Below, piece after piece: positions 8,131 to 16,926 of a stretch of DNA of 64,000 nt. The stretch lies in NCBI GenBank assembly GCA_003134765.1, contig PLCM01000037.1:11196-75195 (forward strand). The letters are read 5' to 3'. A program made the translations under genes and the position numbers. The first letter of the stretch is position 1. Every line of letters begins with the position of its first letter. The notes under the pieces are model-generated. The model did no database searches, was not told the origin of the DNA, and worked only from the letters and a program-made list of their open reading frames with translations. This DNA comes from Spartobacteria bacterium (GTDB lineage Bacteria > Verrucomicrobiota > Verrucomicrobiia > Chthoniobacterales > UBA10450).

Positions 8131-9918
8131 CTAATGCTTCCTCGTCTCTTTCGCCCAGGTGTCTTTCAACGTAATCGTGCGATTGAAAACGGGCTTACCG
8201 GGTTTTGAATCCGGATCGAGGGCGAAATAACCGAGTCGCTCAAATTGATAGCTCACCTGGGGATCGGCGTCTGCCAGCGACGGTTCGCATTTCGCATTCA
8301 CGACATCGAGTGAGTTCGGATTGAGGAACGATTTGAAATCACCGTCGGCGTCGGGCTCCGGCACCGTGAAAAGGCGATCGTAAAGGCGCACTTCGGCATC
8401 GATTGCCCGGGCCGCACTCACCCAGTGGATCGTCCCTTTTATTTTGCGGCTCGAGGTGGCGCCGCCGGATTTGCTCTCGAGATCAGCCGTGCAGCGCAAT
8501 TCGATTACCGCGCCATCGTCACCTTTCACCACCTCGTCGCACTTGATGATGTAGGCGTACTTAAGCCGCACTTCGCCACCGGGTTTGAGCCGGAAATATT
8601 TCGGCGGCGGCGTCTCCGTGAAATCAGCCGCGTCGATGAAGAGCTCGCGGCCAAATTGAATTTTCCGCGAACCGGCACCCGGATCTTCCGGGTTGTTCAC
8701 GGCCGCCAGTTCTTCGACCTTACTTTCCGGGTAATTTGTAATGACAATCTTGAGCGGTCGCAGAACTGCGAGCCGGCGCGGGGCGCTCCGATTAAACTCT
8801 TCGCGGACGGTGTGTTCGAGTAGAGCGACGTCCGTCATGCTCGGATATTTTGTGATGCCGATGTGATAAGCGAAACTTCGTAACGCGCTCGCGGTCATGC
8901 CGCGGCGCCGGAGACCGGAGATGGTTGGCATTCGCGGATCATCCCAGCCGTTGACGAGGCGGTCGTTCACGAGCTGCATCAGTTTGCGCTTGCTCATCAC
9001 GGTGTAGGTAAGATTGAGCCGCGCGAACTCGTATTGATGCGGGAGCGGACGGGGGAGATCGAGCGAAGCGAGGAGCCAGTCGTAAAGCGGCCGGTGCACT
9101 TCGAACTCGAGCGTACAAACCGAGTGAGTGATCCCTTCGATGTAATCGCTCAGGGTGTGCGCGAAGTCGTACATCGGATAAATGCACCACTTGTTGCCGG
9201 TGTGATGATGCTCGGCGTGGCGGATGCGATAAAGAACGGGGTCGCGCAGCCAGAGGTTCGGCGAGCTCATGTCGATTTTCGCGCGCAAGGTCCGCGCGCC
9301 ATCGGGAAACGCGCCCCCCTTCATCCGGACGAGGAGATCGAGATTTTCCTCGACGGACCGATCGCGAAAAGGGCTTTCCTTCCCGAGCCGGCGAAATTCG
9401 TCCGTTTGTTCCGGAGTCATGTCGCAGACGTAGGCGTTGCCATTGCGCACGAGCTGGAGGGCGTACTCGTAGAATTGGTCGAAATAGTCCGAAGCGTGGA
9501 AAGGTTCGACGGGAATTTCGGACTTCGGATTTCGGATTGCGGAAAGCTCGAAGTCAGTCTTGTTGCCGTTAACTTTCGTATCTGGAGTTTTGCCGCGGGG
9601 TTTTAAGCCAAGGTTGTCGTCCGCCCAGCCATCGATCAGCCATTTCGTATCGGCGAGAATGGAATCGACGTATTCGACTTCCTCCTTCGCCGGATTGGTG
9701 TCGTCCATGCGAATATTGCAAACGCCGCCAAACTCGTGCGCGATGCCAAAGTTGAGGCAGATGGCTTTCGCGTGACCGATGTGGAGATAGCCGTTCGGCT
9801 CCGGCGGAAAACGCGTGTGAATCTGCGCGTGTTTCCGGGACTTCACGTCCCCGGCCACGACATCACGAATGAAATCGGATGGGGCTGGCGCATGCTCGTT
9901 CTGGTTCGGCGTGGTCAT
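8131..9918 (-). CDS. glnS: glutamine--tRNA ligase
   Basis: Class I synthetase attaching Gln to tRNA-Gln directly. RFPPEPNGYLHIGHAKAICL holds the HIGH motif (residues 46-49), RMDDTNPAKEEVEYV follows, and VMSKRK is the KMSKS loop (about 305-310). The beta-barrel anticodon domains end at FNRTITLKDTW. It has 595 residues versus about 554 in E. coli. Most of the excess is an insertion at about residues 102-139, including SAIRNPKSEIP, between WLIDGW and ASDYFDQ; its DNA is heptad repeat sequence. Enzymes of this type are held to have reached bacteria by transfer from eukaryotes. The gene is bracketed by inverted 83-bp repeats. Confidence 0.96.
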   Translation of the reverse strand: MTTPNQNEHAPAPSDFIRDVVAGDVKSRKHAQIHTRFPPEPNGYLHIGHAKAICLNFGIAHEFGGVCNIRMDDTNPAKEEVEYVDSILADTKWLIDGWADDNLGLKPRGKTPDTKVNGNKTDFELSAIRNPKSEIPVEPFHASDYFDQFYEYALQLVRNGNAYVCDMTPEQTDEFRRLGKESPFRDRSVEENLDLLVRMKGGAFPDGARTLRAKIDMSSPNLWLRDPVLYRIRHAEHHHTGNKWCIYPMYDFAHTLSDYIEGITHSVCTLEFEVHRPLYDWLLASLDLPRPLPHQYEFARLNLTYTVMSKRKLMQLVNDRLVNGWDDPRMPTISGLRRRGMTASALRSFAYHIGITKYPSMTDVALLEHTVREEFNRSAPRRLAVLRPLKIVITNYPESKVEELAAVNNPEDPGAGSRKIQFGRELFIDAADFTETPPPKYFRLKPGGEVRLKYAYIIKCDEVVKGDDGAVIELRCTADLESKSGGATSSRKIKGTIHWVSAARAIDAEVRLYDRLFTVPEPDADGDFKSFLNPNSLDVVNAKCEPSLADADPQVSYQFERLGYFALDPDSKPGKPVFNRTITLKDTWAKETRKH

Positions 9919-9983
9919 CTTCGTTGGCGACAGTAGCGACGAAGCCAGGGCGCGACAAGAGACGCGCTTGCTCCTGTTTCATT

Positions 9984-10066
9984 GTCATCTCGAGCGCAGT
10001 CGAGGGAGCCCGTGAACTAACCTTAAAGGTTTCGCTTCGGGATCCCTCGACTGCGCTCGGGATGAC
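9984..10066. repeat. 83-bp palindromic repeat, right flank of glnS
   Basis: Inverted partner of the copy at 8033-8115: same length and near-identical when reverse complemented, including the inner AACCTTTAAGGTT-type core. It occupies the intergenic space before aroE. Confidence 0.85.
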
Positions 10067-10117
10067 TTGCAACAGATTGGAAACCGACGCTCCTTTGGAG
10101 CAATGTCTTGCGGGGCG

Positions 10118-11023
10118 ATGAAAGAGATTTACACGCTGGCAGATCTGCAAAAGTGGAAGGCGCACACTAAGGCCCCTATCCGCCTTGGCGTTCTCGGGAA
10201 CCCCGTCGCGCATTCGCTCTCGCCGCAAATGCAAAACGCGGCCCTGGAAAAGTGCGGGCTCGGGATGCGCTATGCGCGCTTCGAAATTGACTCCGCTGAA
10301 TTGGAATCCGCGCTCGAGTCGCTGCGCCAACTCGATTTTGTCGGAATCAATCTCACCATCCCGCACAAAATCGCTGCTCTCGCCCTCATGGACGAGGCGG
10401 ATGAAACCGCCCGCAGGGTCGGCGCCGTCAACACAATCAAGGTCGACGACGGAAAATTGCGTGGGTTCAATACCGACGGGAAAGGGTTCGCCCGCGCGAT
10501 CCGCGAGGAGTTCTCGGTCGATCTTCGCGATCTGCGCATTTTCGTGATTGGAGCGGGCGGCGCGGCCCGCGCGATTGCCCTGCAGTGCGCGAAGGAAAAC
10601 TGCGAGCGGCTCGTGATTGCGAATCGCGATCTGGAAAAAGCGAATCAACTCGTGGAAACGCTTCGCGGATTTTTTTCCGGTCCACGGGTCCTGGGTCCGG
10701 TGGCTCGATTGCAGGCGATCGGCTTTGAGGAAACCGTTTTGCGATTCCAGATTGGAAACATCGATCTCGTAGTGAACGCCACTCCGCTCGGGTTGAATCG
10801 TGGCGATGCCGCACCAATCCCGGCACGATTGCTGGCGCCGCATCTGATGGTTTACGACACGGTTTATGCGAAAGGCCCCACCGCTTTTGTTTCCGGCGCG
10901 ATCGCAGCCGGGGCGCGGGCGGCCAGCGGTTTATCGATGTTGCTTCATCAGGGCGCGCTTGCGTTCGAGATTTGGTTCGACCGCGCCGCGCCGGTTGATG
11001 TCATGCGAAAAGCTCTTCTTTAG
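10118..11023 (+). CDS. aroE: shikimate dehydrogenase (NADP+)
   Basis: Reduces 3-dehydroshikimate to shikimate in aromatic amino acid synthesis. GNPVAHSLSPQMQNAAL is the substrate-binding segment with the paired serines. NLTIPHKIAAL carries the catalytic Lys, NTDGKGFARAI the Asp, and GAGGAARAIALQCA the NADP-binding glycine motif. VNATPLGL and HQGALAFEIW complete the family pattern. I take ATG 10118 (MKEIYTLADL; 301 residues). An in-frame ATG at 10067 lies at the repeat border and adds 17 unlikely residues. Confidence 0.94.
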   Translation: MKEIYTLADLQKWKAHTKAPIRLGVLGNPVAHSLSPQMQNAALEKCGLGMRYARFEIDSAELESALESLRQLDFVGINLTIPHKIAALALMDEADETARRVGAVNTIKVDDGKLRGFNTDGKGFARAIREEFSVDLRDLRIFVIGAGGAARAIALQCAKENCERLVIANRDLEKANQLVETLRGFFSGPRVLGPVARLQAIGFEETVLRFQIGNIDLVVNATPLGLNRGDAAPIPARLLAPHLMVYDTVYAKGPTAFVSGAIAAGARAASGLSMLLHQGALAFEIWFDRAAPVDVMRKALL

Positions 11024-11140
11024 CCGTCGCCCTGCCTGCCACGCCGAAGCCACGCGAAGGCGGGTAGGCGACGCGAGGGCGGTTCGGTTTCCTTCAACGG
11101 TTCGCACAGCGAAGCAGCGACAGAAGAATGACGGCGAAGA

Positions 11141-11968
11141 TCACAGATTTTCCCGCGCCATTTCGCTGCCGCGCTTCGCCGCGGCCTCGACGGCGGCGAT
11201 CAAGCTTTGCGACGTTTTCATTTTTTCCATCGCAGCGAGGCCCGCCGCCGTTGTCCCGCCCGGGGTGACGACCATTTTTCGAAGTTCTTCCGGCGAAAGT
11301 TTGGTTTCGGTCGCGAGTTGCGCCGCGCCGAGCACGGTTTGCGTGGCCAGCGTTAGCGCGACCTCCCAGTCGAGCCCAGTCTTTTCTCCACCGCGGGCCA
11401 GCGCTTCGATCACGGTGTAGACAAACGCCGGCCCGCTTCCCGCCAGGGCGGTGACCGCATCGATCTGTTCTTCTCCGACTTCGACGACGACGCCGATGGC
11501 GCTAAAGATTTCCCGGGCAATCGACAGCTCGCTGTTCGTCGTTCGTCCGCCCTTTGCGACCGCAGTAGCGGCGCGGCAAATTGCCGAAGGCGTGTTGGTC
11601 ATCGCGCGCATGAAGTGCGCGGCGGCGACTTTCTCCATGCTGTTCATCCGGACCCCGGCCGCGAGCGAAACGACGAGCTTGCCTTCCAGTTGCGGCGCGA
11701 TCGCCGCGAGAACAGGCAGGACCACGGCCGGTTTGACGCCGATTAAGATGACCCCGGCTTGCTCCGCAACCGCGGCGTTCTCGCTGGTTCCCGAGATTCC
11801 CAGTTCGTTTTCGAGAACTTGCCGCGCCGCTTCGTTCGGTTCACTGACCAGGATCGCAAATGGCGCGCAATATTTGGCCCGGACGAGGCCGCGGATCACG
11901 GAACCGGCCAGCTTGCCCCCGCCAATGAAACCGAGGCGAATCGCGCCGGCTGAGGTTTGAGATTCCAT
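11141..11968 (-). CDS. proC: pyrroline-5-carboxylate reductase
   Basis: Last step of proline synthesis, NAD(P)H reduction of pyrroline-5-carboxylate in the cytosol. The N-terminal Rossmann motif is IRLGFIGGGKLAGSVIRGL. ILIGVKPAVV, MRAMTNTPS, ALAGSGPAFVYTVIEALARGG and VVTPGGTTAAGLAAME are the family blocks. With ATG at 11968 (MESQTSAG) the protein has 275 residues, the usual size. A longer frame reaching 12079 would overlap the divergent nadA and lacks conservation. ProC and nadA are divergent with about 21 bp between starts, so their promoters must overlap the coding ends. Confidence 0.94.
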   Translation of the reverse strand: MESQTSAGAIRLGFIGGGKLAGSVIRGLVRAKYCAPFAILVSEPNEAARQVLENELGISGTSENAAVAEQAGVILIGVKPAVVLPVLAAIAPQLEGKLVVSLAAGVRMNSMEKVAAAHFMRAMTNTPSAICRAATAVAKGGRTTNSELSIAREIFSAIGVVVEVGEEQIDAVTALAGSGPAFVYTVIEALARGGEKTGLDWEVALTLATQTVLGAAQLATETKLSPEELRKMVVTPGGTTAAGLAAMEKMKTSQSLIAAVEAAAKRGSEMARENL

Positions 11969-11989
11969 CTGGTTGCCGCATATTAACCG

Positions 11990-12940
11990 ATGGTAAGCGT
12001 CGGTGTAAATTTCGGTCTCGATCTCGCGGAGGAAATCGCGGAGCTGAAACGCGAGCGAAATGCCGTGATCCTGGCCCATAATTACCAGGTCCCGGAAATC
12101 CAGGACATCGCCGATTACGTGGGGGATTCGTTAGGCCTGAGTTACCAGGCCGCGCAGACTGGCGCGGATGTCATTCTGTTTTGCGGCGTCCATTTCATGG
12201 CGGAAACGGCCAAGATTCTCAACCCGACGAAAAAGGTTCTGCTGCCCGATCTCGACGCGGGCTGTTCGCTTTCAGAATCGTGTCCGCCGGAAAAACTAAA
12301 GGCGTTTCTCGATCAGGAGGCCGCGAAAAATTACTACGTCATCGCCTACATCAATTGCAGCGCCGGCGTGAAAGCGCTTTCCGACGTGATCTGCACCAGC
12401 GGCAACGCTGAAAAAATCGTGCGGAGCGTGCCGGCCGACCGCAACATTCTGTTCGTCCCGGACCAAAACCTGGGTGCGTGGGTCATGGAGCGCACCGGTC
12501 GCAAGATGGACCTCTGGCAGGGGAATTGTTATATCCACGTCGAGTTCACGGCGCGGAGCATCAACAAGATTCGCGAAGAGTTCCCGAACGCGCCCGTCGT
12601 CGCGCATCCGGAGTGCACTTACGCTGTCCGTCTGCTCGCGGATGAAGTTTGCTCGACGGAAAAAATGGTCACATTCTGCCGGGAATCCCCCGCGCGCGAA
12701 ATCATCGTCGTGACCGAGGCAGGAATGCTGCATCGATTGAAGAAGGAAATCCCGGGCAAGCTTTTCATTCCCGGCCCGACGGAAAACTGTTTCTGCGGCG
12801 AATGCCGGTTCATGAAAATGAACACGCTCGAAAAAGCGCACGCCGCGCTCTTGAGCATGCAGCCTGAGATCACCTTACCCGAGCCGATTCGCCAACGCGC
12901 CGAAGCGCCGATTCAACGCATGCTGGAGCTGAGCAGGTAG
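11990..12940 (+). CDS. nadA: quinolinate synthase
   Basis: 4Fe-4S enzyme condensing iminoaspartate with dihydroxyacetone phosphate to quinolinate for de novo NAD synthesis. HNYQVPEIQDIADYVGDSLGL is the N-terminal signature. Likely cluster ligands are Cys92 (DAGCSLSESC), Cys180 (WQGNCYIH) and one Cys of NCFCGECRFMKMNTL (267-272). 316 residues fits the short class. No nadB or nadC is in the window. A second possible source of quinolinate, the kynurenine route, is partly encoded at 44-49 kb. Confidence 0.96.
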   Translation: MVSVGVNFGLDLAEEIAELKRERNAVILAHNYQVPEIQDIADYVGDSLGLSYQAAQTGADVILFCGVHFMAETAKILNPTKKVLLPDLDAGCSLSESCPPEKLKAFLDQEAAKNYYVIAYINCSAGVKALSDVICTSGNAEKIVRSVPADRNILFVPDQNLGAWVMERTGRKMDLWQGNCYIHVEFTARSINKIREEFPNAPVVAHPECTYAVRLLADEVCSTEKMVTFCRESPAREIIVVTEAGMLHRLKKEIPGKLFIPGPTENCFCGECRFMKMNTLEKAHAALLSMQPEITLPEPIRQRAEAPIQRMLELSR

Positions 12941-12949
12941 TTGCTTTGG

Positions 12950-13022
12950 AGACGGCCTGCCCCCAGGCCGTCGGGCGCAATCGATGCATTCGTTCTCTCC
13001 GGCACGAGGGCGTGCCGGCTCC
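12950..13022. repeat. palindromic repeat GGCCTGCC..CAGGCCG / CCGGCACGAGGGCGTGCCGG
   Basis: Two adjacent hairpins, the second formed by CCGGCACG and CGTGCCGG around AGGG. The same two-hairpin arrangement with near-identical wording stands at 55824-55917. It separates nadA from the CHASE2 gene. Confidence 0.75.
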
Positions 13023-13068
13023 AGCTTTCACTTGTCACTCGTCACAATCCCCGTTTCACTTCTGCGCG

Positions 13069-14307
13069 ATGCAGCGATCTACTCTCTGGCTAATGCTCGT
13101 GGTCCTGCTTCTCGGGATTCTTTTTCTGCGCGAGCCGCGCCTGGAACGGTCCGAGGAATTTTTTCTGCGCTGGCTCCTGAAGAATTCCGACCCGCACGGC
13201 CCGGCGGCCTCGCTCACGGTGGTCGATATTGGCCACGATAATCTGATGGAACGCGCGCCGGCGAAGGAAGGGGACGAAAACTCGCCGCATTCCGGCGCGA
13301 ACGTTGTTTCGCCGATGGAGTTTGCCCTTTTTCTCCAATCCGCCCTTGAATTCCAGCCGACGGTCGTGGCGTTCGAGAACATTTTGAAATGGCGCGACAG
13401 TGAAAAGGATCAGGAACAGGTTTTCGTCGACCAGGCGATGCGAGTACCGCGGCTGCTGCTCGCCGCCGAGCTAACCACGACTCCCGATCTCGATGCGCCG
13501 GGTCCCGAGATGCAGGGCTTCACCCAGGTCACCGGCAAGCGCGGCGATCTCGTCGAGTTTTCCGGAATCGGCCGCCAGCCGGGCGAGGAGATGCGGCTTA
13601 TTGCGACCGCCGGCTTCGTAAATCTTCCCGATGAAATCTCCGATGGGATTCATGTGCCGCTGCTGTTTCGTTACCGTGGCGAAGTCATTCCCTCGTTTGC
13701 CTTCGAAGCGATCCTGCTTTGGCTTCGCGTGACACCTGGCGAGGTGTCGATCGATCTCGACTCGCACATTTCCCTACCGCATGGCCGCAAAATCCCGATC
13801 CGTTCCGATGGCACTCTGCTGATTTCTCCGAACGCCAGCCGGAAAGCGCGCCATATCGGGCTGAGCGATTTGCTCGTCGCTGCCCAGCAACGTGATACGG
13901 GAAGAAAACCCGAGGTGGATTCGCTGCGAGATCAGATTGTTCTCGCGCGGACGCCCGCGAATCCGCTGTCGCCTCCGGATGTTTTCGCCGCGACCATCGC
14001 CACGATTCAATCGAGCGCCTATGTCCGCCGCGTCAGCTGGATTTTCGATTGCGTCATTCTTCTCCTGGCCGCGGCCGTGGTGGGAAAACTGCGTGACATT
14101 CCGCGCGTCGATCTGGTGCTGGGCGCGATCGCTTTCACGGCGGCCTATTGCCTGGCCGCCCTCGGGATCGTCTCGCGTTGGCTGATCTGGCTCCCCGGTT
14201 GCCTCCCCCTGGGGGCGGTCTGGCTGCTGGTCGTCGTTTCCATCGTGATTCCCCATCGTTTCCGGATGAACCGGGATGTGATCGCGATGCCGCCGCCGAT
14301 TCCGTGA
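13069..14307 (+). CDS. CHASE2-domain membrane protein
   Basis: 412 residues from ATG 13069 (MQRSTLWLML). An N-terminal TM segment is followed by a long extracytoplasmic region with CHASE2-like features: SLTVVDIGHDNL, a FQPTVVAFENIL strand, VPLLFRYRGEVIPSFAFEAIL, and SDLL before the C-terminal helices. Two or three TM segments end the protein (about 320-400). CHASE2 is an extracellular sensor usually fused to a kinase or cyclase. Here no output domain follows, so the signalling partner, if any, is elsewhere. The stop overlaps the GTG start of the next gene by 4 bp, indicating coupled translation. Domain call is from pattern recognition; the ligand is unknown. Confidence 0.7.
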   Translation: MQRSTLWLMLVVLLLGILFLREPRLERSEEFFLRWLLKNSDPHGPAASLTVVDIGHDNLMERAPAKEGDENSPHSGANVVSPMEFALFLQSALEFQPTVVAFENILKWRDSEKDQEQVFVDQAMRVPRLLLAAELTTTPDLDAPGPEMQGFTQVTGKRGDLVEFSGIGRQPGEEMRLIATAGFVNLPDEISDGIHVPLLFRYRGEVIPSFAFEAILLWLRVTPGEVSIDLDSHISLPHGRKIPIRSDGTLLISPNASRKARHIGLSDLLVAAQQRDTGRKPEVDSLRDQIVLARTPANPLSPPDVFAATIATIQSSAYVRRVSWIFDCVILLLAAAVVGKLRDIPRVDLVLGAIAFTAAYCLAALGIVSRWLIWLPGCLPLGAVWLLVVVSIVIPHRFRMNRDVIAMPPPIP

Positions 14308-15338
14308 GCGCAGCGACCGAGGAACGAATCACGCGGCTCCATCGCCATGGCGTGATCGATATGCACTTCGATCTGCTGATGGATTTGTACGACAAACGCG
14401 CCCGCAAAAATGTCCTCGTGACGGATTTCGTCGATGACCTCGAAGCGGGAGACATCGGCGTCGCCGGCGTCGCGCTTTACCTTGATGATCGCTATCTGCC
14501 GGAGATGGGGTTGCGCGTCGCGCTGGATCAGGTCGCGCGGCTTTACCTGGAAGTGGACCAGTCGGAGCGGTTCGCCATTTGCCGAAGTTACCAGGAAATT
14601 TTGCGGGCCCGGGAGCAAAACAAAGTCGCATTGCTCATCACGATGGAAGGCGTCGAACCGCTCGGGGCCGACCTCGATCTTCTGCGGGTGTTTTACGAGC
14701 TCGGCCTTCGTTCGCTTTGTCTCACCCATGGGCGGCGCAACGCCGCCGGCGACGGCGGACTCTTTGCCCCCGGCGGTTCGCCGCGCGACGGCCTGACAGC
14801 GTTCGGCCGCGATGTTATTCGAGAATGCGAGAAGCTTGGAATTATCGTCGATCTCGCTCACATCAGCCCGGCAGGATTTAACGACATCATCGAGTTGACG
14901 ACGAAGCCGGTGATCATTTCGCACACGAACGCGAGAAAATATTTCGACATCGAGCGCAACGTCAGCGACGAGCAAATCAGGATGGTCGGGGCGCGCGGCG
15001 GGGTCATCGGCATCAATGCCGTTCTCGTCAGCCCGCATAAGGAAGAAGCGACGCTCGATCGTTACATCGACCACATTGAGCACGTCCGCGATTTGATCGG
15101 GATCAGCGGTGTCGCGATCGGGTTCGATTTTTTTGAATTCATTTTCCGGCAGTGGTCGCCAGCGGAGCAGATCGAGTTTCAAAAGAAGCTTACGCACGCG
15201 CACTTTGTTCCCGAGCTGGCGAAACATTCGCAGAGCCGGGGACTCACCCGCCGGTTGATTGAGCGCGGCTTTGGCGATGAAGAGATCGAAGCGATTCTCT
15301 TTCGAAACTGGATGCGGATTTTCGAGCGGTGGTTGTGA
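14304..15338 (+). CDS. membrane dipeptidase (peptidase M19 family)
   Basis: Zinc dipeptidase related to renal dipeptidase, 344 residues from the GTG at 14304 (GTGA overlap with the CHASE2 stop). Metal and catalytic positions can be followed: HxD in GVIDMHFDLL, Glu in LLITMEGVEPLG, His in LCLTHGRRN, IVDLAHIS and VIISHTNARKY, and the Asp in AIGFDFFEF. It probably cleaves dipeptides, possibly D-amino-acid or cell-wall derived ones; the substrate is not determinable. No signal peptide is seen, so a cytosolic location is likely. The longer reading from 14148 overlaps the upstream gene extensively and is rejected. Confidence 0.85.
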   Translation: MSAATEERITRLHRHGVIDMHFDLLMDLYDKRARKNVLVTDFVDDLEAGDIGVAGVALYLDDRYLPEMGLRVALDQVARLYLEVDQSERFAICRSYQEILRAREQNKVALLITMEGVEPLGADLDLLRVFYELGLRSLCLTHGRRNAAGDGGLFAPGGSPRDGLTAFGRDVIRECEKLGIIVDLAHISPAGFNDIIELTTKPVIISHTNARKYFDIERNVSDEQIRMVGARGGVIGINAVLVSPHKEEATLDRYIDHIEHVRDLIGISGVAIGFDFFEFIFRQWSPAEQIEFQKKLTHAHFVPELAKHSQSRGLTRRLIERGFGDEEIEAILFRNWMRIFERWL

Positions 15339-15342
15339 GCGG

Positions 15343-15421
15343 GTAGGGACGCCGCGCTGCGGCGTCCGCGAACTGCTATGAACGCGTCCTCCGGCGGACG
15401 GCGCAGCGCGCCGTCCCTGCC
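15343..15421. repeat. palindromic repeat GTAGGGACGCCGCGCTGCGGCG...CCGTCCCTGCC
   Basis: Inner hairpin CGCCGC/GCGGCG plus outer AGGGACG/CGTCCCT arms. A shorter copy with an identical first 24 bases is at 46657-46711. Intergenic; no gene. Confidence 0.75.
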
Positions 15422-15481
15422 ATTATCTCCCGCGCACTTTCGGATTGCCCTGGTTAGGTTGGCGCGCTCATCTTCCGGCTG

Positions 15482-16858
15482 TTGAAATTCATCAATCTCA
15501 CACGCCGAACTGAAATCGGCGCGAACAGTTATTACCTCGAAGCGGCGGGCCAGCGCTTCGTCCTGGACTCCGGGATGCATCCGAAGGAGGAGGGCGAGGA
15601 ATCGCTCCCGAATTTCCGGGCCACCGGCGATCGACCGCTCGACGCGATCATTCTTTCCCACGCGCATCTCGATCACATCGGCACGTTGCCGGTGCTGATG
15701 CGGCGCCAGCCGAACGCACGCATTTTCATGACCGAAGCGACGGCGGAAATCGGCAACGCGCTTTTGCATAATTCCGTCAACGTCATGACGCGGCAGCGCG
15801 AGGAACTGGGCGTGGTGATATATCCGCTTTTCACCCATCGCGAGACGGATCGGGCGAGCGATCAATGGCGTTCCGGCCCGTTGCGCCAGCCATTTACTCT
15901 GGGCGGAGAACGCGCCCGCCGCGAAGGCGAGCAGGGTGTGACCGTCGAGTTTGTCGACGCCGGACATGTGCTCGGGGCAGCTGGAGTCCTGCTGCGCGCC
16001 GAGGGTCGCACCATTTTTTACAGCGGCGACGTCAACTTCGACGACCAGACCATCACCGCTGGGGCCGTTTTTCCAGAATCAGGCGTCGATGTCCTGATCA
16101 TCGAGACGACGCGCGGTGACAGTCCTCTGCCGGAAGGTTTCACGCGCGCCGCCGAGGAGCGGCGCCTGGCGGAAGCGATCGGTCGCGCTTTCCAGCGGGG
16201 CGGCTGCATCCTCATGCCGGTTTTTGCGCTCGGCAAAACCCAGGAGGCTCTCGGCATGATCCATAATTTTCGCCGCGAGAAATTGCTCGGCGAATTTCCC
16301 GTCTACATCGGTGGATTGAGCGTGAAGATGACCGAAATCTACGATCGACGCGCGCTGACGGCCCGTCGGTTGCTGCCGCGCCTGCAATTGCTCGAGGAAG
16401 TCGCGCCCTTTGTCCTTAACGGTCAGACCATTCACGATTCGCCGGCGCGCGCTGGCAGGCTTTACGCGCTCTCGAGCGGAATGATGACGCCTAAGACGCT
16501 TTCCAACATTTTCGCGCGCCGGGTCATCGAAAATCCGCAGCACTCAATTTTCTTTGTCGGTTATGCCGACCCGGAATCGCCGGCGGGCCGTCTCCGAACC
16601 GCGCGACCGGGCGATCTCGTCACTCTGGACCCGGACGAACCGCCGCAACGTCTGGCCTGCCACATCGAGCAATTTCAATTCAGCGCGCACGCCTCGCGCG
16701 AATCGCTTCTTAGCTACGTAAAAAAACTCGCGCCAAAAAAAATCGTGCTCGTGCACGGCGACGTGCCAGCAGTGGAATGGACGCGCGCGCAGTTGAGAGT
16801 GGAGTTGCCGGGATCGGAAGTGATTGTGCCGGCACCGGGAGTGGAGTTGGAACTCTAG
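15482..16858 (+). CDS. MBL-fold / beta-CASP RNA-processing type hydrolase
   Basis: 458 residues from a TTG at 15482. Metallo-beta-lactamase motifs are SHAHLDHIG (HxHxDH, about residue 60), DAGHVLGAAG and IFYSGDVNF. A beta-CASP insert follows with MPVFALGKTQEAL and VYIGGLSVKM. The C-terminal RMMBL part has FQFSAHASRESLLSYV and IVLVHGD. This arrangement belongs to the CPSF/YSH1-like exoribonuclease or endonuclease family, using two zinc ions. Its RNA or DNA target is unknown. The start is weakly defined, because MKFINLTRR is the first conserved segment and no ATG precedes it. Confidence 0.88.
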   Translation: MKFINLTRRTEIGANSYYLEAAGQRFVLDSGMHPKEEGEESLPNFRATGDRPLDAIILSHAHLDHIGTLPVLMRRQPNARIFMTEATAEIGNALLHNSVNVMTRQREELGVVIYPLFTHRETDRASDQWRSGPLRQPFTLGGERARREGEQGVTVEFVDAGHVLGAAGVLLRAEGRTIFYSGDVNFDDQTITAGAVFPESGVDVLIIETTRGDSPLPEGFTRAAEERRLAEAIGRAFQRGGCILMPVFALGKTQEALGMIHNFRREKLLGEFPVYIGGLSVKMTEIYDRRALTARRLLPRLQLLEEVAPFVLNGQTIHDSPARAGRLYALSSGMMTPKTLSNIFARRVIENPQHSIFFVGYADPESPAGRLRTARPGDLVTLDPDEPPQRLACHIEQFQFSAHASRESLLSYVKKLAPKKIVLVHGDVPAVEWTRAQLRVELPGSEVIVPAPGVELEL

Positions 16859-16924
16859 TTATTAGTTATTGGTGAGGACGAGATCGCATCGATTCCTAAT
16901 AACCATTAACCAATAACTAATAAC
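16859..16924. repeat. inverted repeat TTATTAGTTATTGGT...ACCAATAACTAATAA
   Basis: AT-rich arms of about 15 bp around a GC-rich spacer fill the space between the MBL gene and xth. This contrasts with the surrounding GC content and may act as a bidirectional transcription end. Confidence 0.6.
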
Positions 16925-16926
16925 GG

